Source: Pachypanchax playfairii (taxonomy: Eukaryota; Chordata; Actinopteri; Cyprinodontiformes; Aplocheilidae). Taken from it: a stretch of DNA of 64,000 nucleotides. Of the stretch, positions 1-11,230 are shown piece by piece. Where the stretch lies: positions 6,755,329 to 6,819,328 of the forward strand of contig SSNP01000004.1 in the NCBI GenBank assembly GCA_006937955.1, read 5' to 3'. Every line of letters begins with the position of its first letter. Position 1 is the first letter of the stretch. The notes beneath the pieces are model-generated. The model made no database searches. It saw only the letters and a program-made list of their open reading frames with translations, and was not told the origin of the DNA. The position numbers and the translations under genes are program-made.

Positions 1-3000
1 TGAACGGAAGGATTCAACATGTTTAAAAGCAGAAAGTGGAAACAACGAAAAATCCTGTTCCTCTGACAGAAAGCACCTCGGCATCTATAAAATGTTTTAT
101 TTACTGAGTGAACTTTGACGTAAACAGAGACTCTGCAACGCGATCTCTCCAATGTGTTGCTGTTTTTTTTTTTAATAGCCTGATAAAATGACTCGAAGGT
201 GACTTTAATGAAAAAAATAATTCCAACTGCATGTGAGCCAAATCTAAAAACCTGTTCCTGGTTTTAGAACCATCTACGTATTCACTGTGCAGCAGGCGTC
301 AGAAGATGAGAAGGAGGAACAAACCAAAAAGAAACTATTAAGTTCTAAACATTCTGGTCTGAGTGGTTATCGTTTATATTTGTTGTTTAAATCACTTTGT
401 TTACAGAAATGCAGAACAATACTTATTTGTTGCACCATTAGAACTATTAGAACCTGTTAAAATGCGGTCATCCTCCAGTATAATTTCAGGAACGCTGAAA
501 GGTATTAAAAAATGATTACTGCCCAACCCTTGACTGTAGCATGAATTAAATGCTGGAATGTACAGCTGGTATTCTCAGGATGAAACAGTCTAAATGTCAT
601 ACGTTGTGGTGAGGGAGTGCCATGAACGCCACCAGCTCTCTCACCAGACAGGATCTTTAATTGGGGAAAGCAGGTCGGCCAGCGTTGGAGTTTCTCTTTC
701 GGAGGCCTTCTTCCTTTCATTCAGAGATATTAATTGTAATTGATCGTTACTTTTCTCTTTTATTTAGGTAATAAAACGGATTGGTTCTGAAGAAGCAAGA
801 AGAAAATCCAGAAAATCCGGAAGCTATTGTAGGTGATTATTAACTCAAGTGTTGCAGAAGGTCTACATGCACTTAGGAAGCAGGCATGAGGATGTGTCAA
901 AGGTGCATCATTCAAAATGTATTTTTGTAAACAATACAACAAATATATATTTTTAAATCCCCTCATTGCACACGCTCCATCGTATACAAGTCTTATTATA
1001 AATCTCAGTGTCAGAGACGAGATGTTTGATGGTTACAAGGACCAAAAGATGAAAAACGTTTAGTGATGAACAGCAACAGCTAATATAGAATTGTTTTAGT
1101 ATTTCCTTGGTTTCTTTTTTAAGTGTTTGGAATGATCAGTTTTCAAGACACACAAAATGTAGAAAGAGTAAAAGTCTTTTTTAGGCGAGATCAGACAAAA
1201 AAAAAAAAAAGCTCAGACTAACAAAAATAAAGGTTTACTGCCAAACTGGAAAAGCTTTTCTCATGGACAAGCAACTGTACACTCATTGGAGCTACTCCTG
1301 AGGGGTAATGCTAGTTCCCATGGCAACTCCTTCACCGTACTTCTAAAAATGTGGCAGAAAACACCAGCTGATAGGCCACAGTGTATATTCAGAGAGCTCG
1401 TTTCAACATGCAACTTATTTACAACTTGATTTTTTTTTTATGACAAAACCCTTCATATAGGACCTTTAAACTAGTTTTATTAGTGACGCATCAAACCCAA
1501 CTAAAGTAGCATTATAAAGGTTGTTAGCATTAGCAACACACTCTTCAATATGGTAGCATCCAATCTCAATTCCAGAAGCAGAACTTTCTGTAGAACATCT
1601 CCATCTGATTAGCCATTGACTTGATATCCTCATCAGAACTTCTCTGGTTCTCCAAACAGAACTCACAGTGACTGTTATGTCTTGTGAATAAAAAGGTACT
1701 GACGGCTGAACAAACTCCACAAATCAGCTTAAAAAAACTCAAGTATCAAATAGATTTTACATCAAAGAAAATGTCCACTACTACTGCCCTACAACCTCCT
1801 GCTTTTGCTTGCTCTTTTTTTCAAACCATGAAAAGAGGGTTTTTTATTACCAAAATAACACATTTAAGCATGTGTGGGTGTGAGTCTGACACATTAATAA
1901 ATTTATTCCACCAATGCAACATACTTCGTGTTTGAAGAAATGTCCCAGGGAAGTGTTATCTTTGGAAAAGAAAAGACTTGCCATCCAAACTACGTTTCCA
2001 TCTACTTCCTCTTTTATTTACTGCAAAGATGATCATATTTCTCCTGAAAAGCATGCTCCTGGGCAGGATTTGACTGTCTAAAATGTGTCTTTTTGAAGCA
2101 AATGGGCTGCAGAAGTTAAAAAAAAAAAGAGAAAAGTTTAGGGGGGCAGGGGGTCTCTTACAGATTGGAGAAAAATTCCTGGCATACTTTTCCTTCTAAA
2201 GGATTAAGATGTCAATTTAATTATTCTCCCTCTTCTGGTTCCCATTTAATCAAAATGCTTGTACAGGAAGAGCAGAAAATCTCTGGAAAGAGGTTTTGTA
2301 TTTTACCATCCCTCGAGTCATCACCTTCTCGTACCAGATAGAGAAACAAGTTCTGTTAACAGTCATGTGGCATTAATTTCAAATTGTTGGCAGGTTTTTT
2401 ATTGTGTAGGTGCTGAAGCTTTGAATAACTTCAGCCACACAGTCAAAGTGTCAATCTGTAACTCACCTGAGTACAGTTCAATATTAAAGTGACATTCAAG
2501 GAATATTAATTGCATGATAATCTTTGTCAAATGTGCAAATAAACTTGTTAGCGTGCAACATGCAAACCACCACATCAACATCGTTCAAATGATGTTAAGT
2601 GTTTGATAAAAACTAACAGCTGAGCTGCGTATCAAGCAGCAAAGCTCTTTATTTCACACCCATGAGCTGTCTTGCACACTTTGTCACTGATGGTGCACAT
2701 TGAAGGTAGACAGTCGTGGGCAGTCTGTCCTCGGTTGCCTACATCGCACAATTTACAGCGTGTCCCAAGGCAACCAGTTGTCTGCTGTCGCTGGAGCCTT
2801 TCATTGCGAATATGCATCACATCTGTAGATGGCATGACATGATATGTCAGATGAGTAAATGCTGAGTGTGATTACAGCGTGTGTGTCCTCATCAGATGGA
2901 GTCTTCTTCCTGATGCATCTGCAAGACAATTAACTACTTCAGCTTTATGATTAACACATAAGCTCTTGATGCCAAGTTGCCTATTAAATCTATTTGTTTA

Positions 3001-3128
3001 AACAGAATAGATTTGAAAACTAATGGAGGATAAAGACAGCAGAGTGAAGAAATGTGGTCAGTATGTCCTCCAGCAGTCAAACATAACAACATAACTAAAG
3101 GGATGGATCAGGCTAACCCATTGTTTTA

Positions 3129-3308
3129 CAGTTCCAGACCTCAGGACTCACTGTCATTCATGTTTTCAATGTTTCCCTGCCTCAACACACCTGATTTTTA
3201 TTAATGGCCAATTAACAGGCTTCTGTTGAACTGTTATTTAAATCAGGTGTGTTCAAGCAGGAAAACATCTAAAATATGCAGAACAGTGGGTCCCAAAGAT
3301 TGGAACTG
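3129..3308. mobile_element. Diverged palindromic hAT-type MITE
   Basis: The ends CAGTTCC and GGAACTG form an inverted pair. The interior carries the two arms CAACACACCTGATT and AATCAGGTGTGTT, the hallmark of a palindromic hAT-derived MITE that is very common in percomorph fish. The better preserved copy is at 51210-51422 and another old one is at 12811-12956. No clear 8-bp target duplication remains, so this copy is old. Confidence 0.7.
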
Positions 3309-3677
3309 AAAAACACTGGGATAACCCCAAAGATAAGACTGTTTAAAAAGGAATTGTTTAAGACTTTAAAGTAGTAGCCAAATTGATGAAAACTGGAAGA
3401 GCAGGCCTTTTATGGAACTGTTTGGACATACTGATACTGGTCTTGTCTGGCTATAAGTATCAGCAGTCAACCAGACAGGCACGAGATGCACCGAGACGCC
3501 TTTCACAGATCTGACTGCTACATAACTGCCGAAACTCTGGGTGTGTCCACAGCAGTTTACTTAACCAACAGAGCAACCTGACAAACAGAGAACTACAAAC
3601 ACCTGCCTCGTCTTCATCCCTCACTGTGAAACTTCACTTTTCAACAGGTAAAAGTGCTTCAAACGGCTTAAAAAACC

Positions 3678-4271
3678 TTAAAGAGGCCATTTCATACAAA
3701 TTTCAGGACTTTGTGGTTATTTTTTAAGTATTAACCAGTAATATGAAACATTTTATATTTAACAAACGCCAGGAAACACTGATTAACAGACCTTTCAATC
3801 TGTCTGCATTAAAATTCGGATGGTTCCGGCTCCTTCCGTCAGGCTGCTTCGTCAGCAACTCGTTCATATTCATTATTCGAATTTGTTGGACTCAGATTGG
3901 CTAACAAACTAGCCTATCAGAGCAAGGTATACCGTTTCCTGCCTCGCTGTGCATGGCAACGTCAGACGTAGTCTCTTCCTGTTTTCTACGTCTTATGCTA
4001 CAGCTTTTAGCTAGCAGCATGCTAGGTGTGGTTTCAACTGCAGGAGCTGCCGAATACTAACAAACAAAGGAGTTGTGATGAAACAAGTACAGGCCGTTCA
4101 AACTCGGGAGAAATCGGGTTTTATCGCCATCTGCGTAGTTTGAGAGATTAAAACTGAAAGAGAAGTTGTTGACCGGTTTTTACACCCACTATGAAGGTAA
4201 GAACACCTGTGGAGCTAAAATATTCAACAGAAACTTCAGAAAAGACATTTTTAATGGAAGGGCCTCTTTAA
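3678..4271 (+). mobile_element. TTAA-flanked inverted-repeat element, family A, copy 1
   Basis: This is a 594-bp nonautonomous element bounded by TTAA on both sides. Its termini begin TTAAAGAGGCC and end GGCCTCTTTAA. The whole interior aligns by eye in reverse orientation with 54379-54958 and 58191-58768, which fixes the boundaries. It contains no transposase. It includes a short open frame (ATG near 4078) encoding about 21 residues, MKQVQAVQTREKSGF and a few more, that recurs in the 58191 copy but not intact in the 54379 copy. TTAA duplications are typical of piggyBac and Kolobok superfamilies. The superfamily assignment is not proven. Confidence 0.8.
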
Positions 4272-4983
4272 AAATTTTAATGACGCATTTTAAAAAAATA
4301 TAAGCAACAGAATTGTACTGAGACCTAAATAAGTAGCTGCTGTAACATTTCACACGCATTACTCCTCTGTTTAAAATGTGTTTAAGAGAAAAGGCCTGTG
4401 CACATTAAACACATACCTGAGAGACTTTATGCTGTAATACTTTTACACCTTCCAGGTATATTGAGTAAATGTAACTTATATAGACATTAATAGTACATGG
4501 TTTATGTTTAAAGATTTGTTTTTGAACCAAATTAACTTCAGCTTGTAGCCTTAAATCAGAAAAAAGTCTAACATGTTTTAACGAAATCTCTTCTACAAAA
4601 ATTATTTCACAGGTAAGAATGGAGTGAAGGACAATATAATCATTTCTCTTGGAAAATAAGCGAAAGTAAAAATGTTAACACCATTTAGAAATATAACAGA
4701 CATTTCTACACATCTGTAAAAGGGACAACCCAGTTCCATCATCAAGGTCCAAAACGAGGCATTTTCTTCCTGCCTTAAAATGCTGGTAATATACCAAACT
4801 CTACAAAAAATATCAATAAATAAATGAAAGTCCTTTTAATGTAGCATAAACTGCATTTGCAAATGCCTGATCCTATACTGGCAGATACTGGCACTTCAAA
4901 GACTTTATCAAGGTCAGAATTTGTATCAGTTAATATTAACTTTGTTCCAACGTTATAGAAATTGCAATTTGAGTAGCACTATT

Positions 4984-5088
4984 GGATGGACTGGTGACCT
5001 TTGCAGGGTGAATCCCGCCTCTCGCCCAATGAACACAGCAGCCAGGCACCAGCGAGTGTAAAAAAAACTGGAAAAACTGGATGGAATG
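4984..5088 (+). mobile_element. SINE tail fragment (Mermaid/DANA-like)
   Basis: The segment GGACTGGTGACCTTTGCAGG, followed by a CCCGCCTCTCGCCC block and GGCACCAGCG, matches from memory the 3' part of a tRNA-derived SINE dispersed in teleosts. Its head, with the tRNA-like promoter, is missing. It is a passive fragment inside gna11 intron 1. Confidence 0.6.
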
Positions 5089-8000
5089 TCGCCATTTAAG
5101 TGACTCACTGATGTACTTTAGATTAATCTGCTTTGCTGCTGTATACAGTTTGCAAAAAAAAAAAAAAGAATGCAGATTTGTTCATCCAGTGGGATTAGTG
5201 TGTTTCCTATAGGAATGAATGGTGTTCTGACTCACACACGTGTAGGTGGAAACAAGACTAAGCAGTTCAACATTTTTTTTATTCTAAATCAAGAGCATAA
5301 AATAAAACATTGTAAAAAAAAAAAAAAAGCAAAAAGATTATATGATGAAAATTTGATAACATTTACCTGACTAATATGACACTGACTAATCATTTCCCAA
5401 AAATAATACAGTATAGACACAGTATGTCTAGTTATTGTTTGATAAAATAAGTTGTACTGGCTTTGATATAAGAAGCATGACAACATATTGAGACATGTAG
5501 CCAGGATAACAGGTAAAACAGGTCAGATCAATTTAAATCCCATTTAACTGTTTGGTTTATGTGAACGGAAAGTGGATCCAAAAGGACTTCAGGATAAAAA
5601 AACAGAAGTAATTCCAATAACCAGCAGGTTGACACAGCATATCAGGTGAGACTGTCAAGGATTTCTGAGAAGCCGGCTCACGTGGGTGATGAACAGCATT
5701 ATCAGTTTTGACTGTGATCCAGTCAGAGCTGTAAGATCTATACTTGTAGGAGTGACGTTTGGGTAAAGTCTCTGCCAACTCTGCCTTCAGCAGGGCTGAA
5801 TAATTATTAGGATACCAGAGGGCATCCCTATGACAGCCCATAATAATGCTCCACACACACGCACAACTGTCTGTTTTTGGCCATTTTATCTCTCTCCATG
5901 TGTGGATTGTTCATCTGCCTGTCTGCAGTTTTGTTATTTCAACAAAAGCCAACAATGTTTGCCGTTACCTTGGCAGCAGCTAAAATGGAACCAAACAAAT
6001 ATGGCCAACGTGGGCTTATCTTACCGTAGGACTTGCTAAGAGAAACCATAATAGGCGTAGGCAGGTTCTGTGCATGAGACATCCTTGGGTGTTGCCAAAA
6101 AACAAATATTCATTAACCCAGATAAAACTCACCTGTTTGAGTGGAGCGCACACACTCGATGTCCTGATGTTTCAATAAGCACTGCTAAACACGCTGCGTC
6201 CAACCCGAGTTTATTCACATGAACTACTGGATAATTATGACTTTGACACTTTGGTGTGAAAATAACAAAAATGTGTTATTTGCTGTAAGTTCATCATAAA
6301 TTATTTACTGCATGATACACTTTCTCTAACATTTGCTTAAAGTTCAATTTTGACTAAAAGCAGTCGAAAGAACATGGATTATACAGAAGTTTTTACCTCT
6401 TAAAATCCACATTGTGGCTTGTATTTTCCTGTTGTGTACATCTGGGCTCCTTTCACAATAAGACAACCTGCTCACATAGTTTAACATTGTGGCTGGGTTG
6501 GAGCAGCAAACAGCCAACAACAGATTACTCAGCCAACTCCTCTACTGCGATAAAGATGCAACAAACTGACACGAAAAATTGATGCCCATCACTTGGCAAC
6601 AAACAAAAAACATGGAAGTTGTGAAACTAAATGAGCAGCTTGATGTTATGAGAGAAATAAATGAAAAGAGGAGCGGAATAGGTAGTTTTTAATCTAAAGT
6701 TACCTGAAACAGAAAACAGAGGAATGTTACAGGATTTGACAGGAAACTGATTCATCACTATAATAACTAAGATTTATGCCAGTCTGTTGAATTAATTATT
6801 AACAGCATGATCTGGTTTGATGTAAAAAGCATGTAAATGATAAAAGACTTAAATATAAGCGCAAACTCTGCCATACTAACACAGTTACAGTGGAGCTGAG
6901 CTTCATTTTAAATGACAGATACTAAAAACGTAACATTTGTGCAGAAAACATTTAGTCCATGTCTTTTGATTTGATACACAAAGAGCATGTTTTCACACTT
7001 TATACAGTGTGGAACATTTTTATTTTTGGTTTAACTGAACTCAAAACTGTGGAGCCAGATCGAGCCGTACTATGCAGAGATGTGTGCATGCTATATACAA
7101 ACAGTTAACCCGAGTGACAGCAGGCACGACCTCACATGGCGACCACAGCAGCTGGTGCAGTGCTGCTGGTTTAATGTAGAACTTCACTTATTTGAAAAGG
7201 CATCACCCGAATGTAAATAACACTGGTTCACTACATCAAAAGACTGGAAGATGGAAAGCCATGGTGTACGAACTTGAGGGATTTAGGAACACGCGAGCGC
7301 CCATCTGGACTCAAGGAGACCGAGTCTGGATGGAAATCAGAGTCCACGAAAACAATTCTAATCATAAACAGTCAACAGGAGAAGAGCAAAACATACCAGA
7401 CTCTCAGATATATACTCAGATTAAATGCTGAGTATGAGCAAAAATACGACTCAAATTTACAAGTATCTTTATAAGTATTATTCAAATTTAAAGGTGTAGC
7501 TCATCTATAACTGTTTATAATCATTTCTATGATGCAGAAACAAGTTTGTTTGGGTTTTTCTGACAGGTGATTTGATGAAAAATGAAAAGCATTGTGGACG
7601 GTGAATTTGCTGAGAAATCTCCAGCGGTGAAAGAGTTAACCACAGCTGTAAAGTTACATTTTTTAACCTCAAAGATAGAATAATTTCTTAAACACAGTCG
7701 TAGCCAATTAGAATGTCTTTACTTCGTTAATAGGACTAATCATTAATGAAGCCTCACAAAATGAAACTGATCTCTGGTGACTTTCATTGACAGAACAGAT
7801 AGTTCCTCCTCTGACCGTCTCCTCCGGTATGTAGCAGCCGACCACACCAGAGACGGAGAACGAGAACTCTGCTGGTAAACAGCTGGAATAATTGCCTTCC
7901 CTTAAAACATCAAAGAAAACCAGCAGTGTTCCTGGCAGGTAGCGGGTGAGTCTGCAGCAAACCAAGAAGTTTAGAGAACTTTAACCACATTCCCTCGTAA

Positions 8001-10289
8001 AAAAAGGTTTTCATCCAATTTAGAACAAAGTAATAAAAAAAAAATGCAAGACAAAACAATACTGGAGATAAATAACTTAAACTACAAAACAAAAGAAAGA
8101 AAAGATCATGTTTGGTGACAGTTTCTGTAACAATGGAAGTCCACGTCTGAGAGGGATTGATTGTTAATTCAACGGCAAATTTTGAAAAATTAAGAAGCCA
8201 CAAGACGCAAAAATAAACTGAGCGTGCAGGTCTATAAACCGAGATGAAAGACAGTTCTAATTACTTCCAAATGAAGAGACGGAGTCAACCAGGACTAGCT
8301 AATGTGACTGCTAAAAACACAATCCTCCTGTAGTTTGTGTTTTTGTTCAGTATGTGTGTCTCAGACAGCAGCAATGCTAATCTCTACTCTGAAAATTTTT
8401 GCTAATAACGTTTTTTGGCGTGCTGCCGCGTAAAAACATTAGAAAAATCTCAAAAACGAACAAATTATTCAACAATTTGTGAAAACAAGAAGGAGAATGA
8501 CTGGATTCATGATGAGGCATGAAATAAAAGGAAAACTTATTCTTTTAGAACTGTTTCAGTGGGTTAACTTAAACAAAGAAAAGCCAGTCAGAAGTGGTTT
8601 GGATTTTATTAAAACCATGAAGAACAAGCATTTCTCCCACAGCGTGTTAATACGTGGGCTGCTCAGTCACGCATATTTAGGAGCCCATTCACATATTAAC
8701 TATTTCTATTTATCTAAAGTCAAAAATAGAAACGTCTCCTCACACTGTAGTACTGCAAGTAACCACCTTCTCGTGTACATGGTCTCGCCACGCACATCCG
8801 CGCTTTAATGTGAAGACACACACCAGCACTTCTAACTTTTTTCTTAGGAAGGTGACAAATAAGCAAATAAATAAATAAATCCCCAGCTTCAGGTTACTTG
8901 TTTGCTGCTTGCAAAGATGAGCAAGAACTTGTTATATTTTGTTACTTATTTCTTTTTTTATTCCAGTATTCCAAATATGCTGTCAGCTGATTTGATTGCG
9001 TTGGAATCGGATCAGACTTGGACACAGAGTCCTCAATGAGGGCAGCAGCATGAAAACTGACATTAAAAGAATTTGAGTCAGCCATGACAGTCTGGTTTGG
9101 ATCTGATCAAAACAACCGAAATATGATCAAACAAAGCGGATAAACGTTTTTCATGAGACTGATTATGAAACTGTTAGATAAACACCCAGAATCGCTCACC
9201 TTATAGAAATCAGATCAAAGATTCGATAATGTTGTGGTCGTATATGAAGAAGCCAGTTGCTGTGCTTTTTTTTTTTTTCTCTCACTACATTCTAAAATAA
9301 TCAACCCAATAAAATTGCAAGGATTTTTGTTTTTGTGGAGGGAAGGGGGGCAAAATCCACCATGAGGAACTGGAGGTTTTAATATGACAAAAAAAATATT
9401 CTTTGTCACATGAGACATGAAACAGCAACTTTGTCTAAGCCTGTGTTAAATGTTGACTCAGTTATGAAAGCGCACATCCTTGCATGCAGGAAGTGTGTAT
9501 TCATTCACCTGTGACAAGCCAAAGAGCCGCACGTCACACTGAATCCCTGCCAGATCTTTTTTTTTTTCCTGATGCCACTTTATTTCCAAACAGAAACATG
9601 GACTTTGGTGTAGGGCGTGATAAACAGCTTTTTTATGGCAACATTGCATCACAAGGTGCACAGGGTTAACCGCTCTACCTTACAGGTAAAAATCAGACTG
9701 AGGATCTGACTTACAAATCCTGAGGATTTATTTCTTAAACAAAAAAGAAACTAAAACTAGTTCTAGCTCAAGAGTTGATTTAACTAGTTGAAATATATTG
9801 ATGTTCATAGATTACTAGATTTTTTTTAATGAACTCATGGGACAAAAAAAAACGTCTATACAACCACATTCAAGCCATCAGCTGATGAAGTCGAGGTATT
9901 TGTTTAGAACTGTGGATTTAGGGAAAATCTCTGTAAATTAGGCCCTGAGAGGAAAAAAAAAAAACACTAGAAACTGTGATTATTAATTTAGCTTCCGGTG
10001 ATCTCCTGGTAGGCAAAACACTCAATACTTCTCTGCCAAGTCAGTCCTTAAACAAATCTGGATTTAAATAAGTGAGACTGTTCATCCTAAAATAGTCCAG
10101 CTCAATCTGAACCGCATCTGAATGAGGATTTTTGCATATCACAACACAATCAAATCCTTCGGGTGACCGGAACCATCGTGGTTTCAGTGTTTTGCATGTG
10201 GAACCTGAACAGTTTTAAACACAGTCCTCGGGTTTGAAATAAATAAATATAGGAATAAAACAAGCCTCGGGACCAGCATGCAGACTTAC

Positions 10290-10425
10290 CCAGCAGGAGC
10301 AGCTTCAGCTCCCTCCGTGCATCTCTCTTATCTCGCCGGAGTTGCTTCTCGATCTCGGCGTTGATTCGTTTGGACTCCTTCGCCTCCTCACTCAGGCAAC
10401 AAGCCATCATGGAGTCTAAAGTCAT
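10290..10425 (-). CDS. gna11: gna11 coding exon 1: G protein alpha-11, N-terminus
   Basis: This exon encodes residues 1-45 plus the first base of codon 46 of a Gq-class G-protein alpha subunit, which activates phospholipase C-beta downstream of heptahelical receptors at the inner plasma membrane. The N-terminus reads MTLDSMMACCLSEEAKESKR and continues into the RRDKRDARRELKLLLLG helix leading to the P-loop. The ESKRINAEIEKQ stretch matches GNA11 rather than GNAQ (EARRINDEIERQ) or GNA14. Cys9 and Cys10 are the expected palmitoylation sites. The exon ends in a G before GTAAGT, the phase-1 split glycine conserved in this family. The start at 10425 is preferred because it gives the family-standard N-terminus; the upstream in-frame codons are GTG, not ATG. 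Only this exon lies in the window. Which teleost ohnolog (a or b) it is cannot be told from one exon. Confidence 0.94.
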
Positions 10426-10436
10426 CACCACCGCAT
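10425..10436 (-). promoter_or_regulatory. Minimal upstream ORF overlapping the gna11 start codon
   Basis: On the minus strand, ATG CGG TGG TGA (Met-Arg-Trp-stop) occupies 10436-10425. The last base of its TGA is the A of the gna11 ATG, giving TGATG. The upstream ATG has a weak context (C at -3, C at +4), so most ribosomes might pass it, while those that translate it would stop exactly at the main start. The arrangement is read directly from the sequence. A regulatory effect is inference and requires that this stretch is in the mature mRNA. Confidence 0.5.
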
Positions 10437-10559
10437 GAGCTAAAAAAGCCCGTTTAACAGGGAAACACCTTACAAAGTATCTATTAATATCACTCGAAAT
10501 GAAAGCAAGACTCCGTTTTTAATTTTTTTGTATCCACTGGTTATCGAGTTTGAAGGTCT

Positions 10560-11230
10560 CTGGGTGTATTGAGTGCCTTTGTTGCTTCGCCTGGTTAAAA
10601 ATGAAGATAAACTACCAACTTCGGCCCCGGAGTGAGAGGGACACAACAGGCTGCCACGGCCGCATTTGTACGATTCTTCCGCTGGTCGCCCGGCCGAGTG
10701 AAAGCCTAGCCGCCCCGAAACCCACACTGGGAGTTCCGCCCGCGCAGTGAGCTCCCGTCAAATTGTCCATCCAGGTCTCACTGCGTCAAGTCCTCGACGA
10801 GCAACCAGCCTGGGAATAATCCGAGTGACAGGACTCGCACAGAGCGGATCTCTTTTCCACACTGACACCCAGTGAACAGGCTAACGGTTAGCCTGTTGGG
10901 TTAGCTCAGAAAGCCATCCCTAAAAAACAAACAGCCAGGACTGACAGATGACCTGCATTGCGTTAACCTGACGCTCTGATGTGGACCCGAACCACGCAAA
11001 GCCCTTAAAATGCGAAAACAGTTTACAGAGAACCAAATGGAGACCCTTTTCCTCCGTGCAGATTTTTGCTCCTGGTATTTTTTCCTGGTGGTGATTGCTC
11101 CTCGTCACCCACTCCTCAACCCCGGTGTGGCGCTGCTGCTGACGTTACCCGGGATAGAACTGACTGACAGCTGATGTAGCCAATGAAAACAGAGTGGGTT
11201 GAACGCTTTAGGCGGGCCTCACCTTAAACG
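10560..11230 (-). promoter_or_regulatory. gna11 CpG-rich promoter / 5' UTR region
   Basis: Immediately upstream of gna11 exon 1 the base composition changes from AT-rich to CpG-rich, especially at 10615-10830. There is a CCGCCC GC box near 10734, many CG dinucleotides, and a CCAAT motif near 11179. This is the expected location and character of a CpG-island promoter for a broadly expressed Gq-class gene. No TATA box is evident and the transcription start cannot be fixed. The extent given is approximate. Confidence 0.6.

Larger units (their letters stand above)
1..10289 (-). other. gna11: gna11 intron 1 (partial, runs off the left edge)
   Basis: This is the intron that follows gna11 coding exon 1 on the minus strand. 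It begins at a clean GT donor (GTAAGT read on the minus strand, 10289 downward) and has no acceptor in the window. I looked for exon 2 of a Gq-class gene (the P-loop TGESGKST block) and did not find it, so the intron exceeds 10.2 kb. It is AT-rich and contains an old hAT MITE, a TTAA-flanked element and a SINE tail, listed separately. I recognise no other gene in it. The short open frames look random and show no recognisable domain. Confidence 0.85.

Noticed and set aside
1..10289. Possible further gna11 exons on the minus strand
   Set aside because: No stretch encodes the expected exon 2 P-loop block (TGESGKSTFIKQ) or later motifs with splice sites; the exons must lie beyond the left edge.
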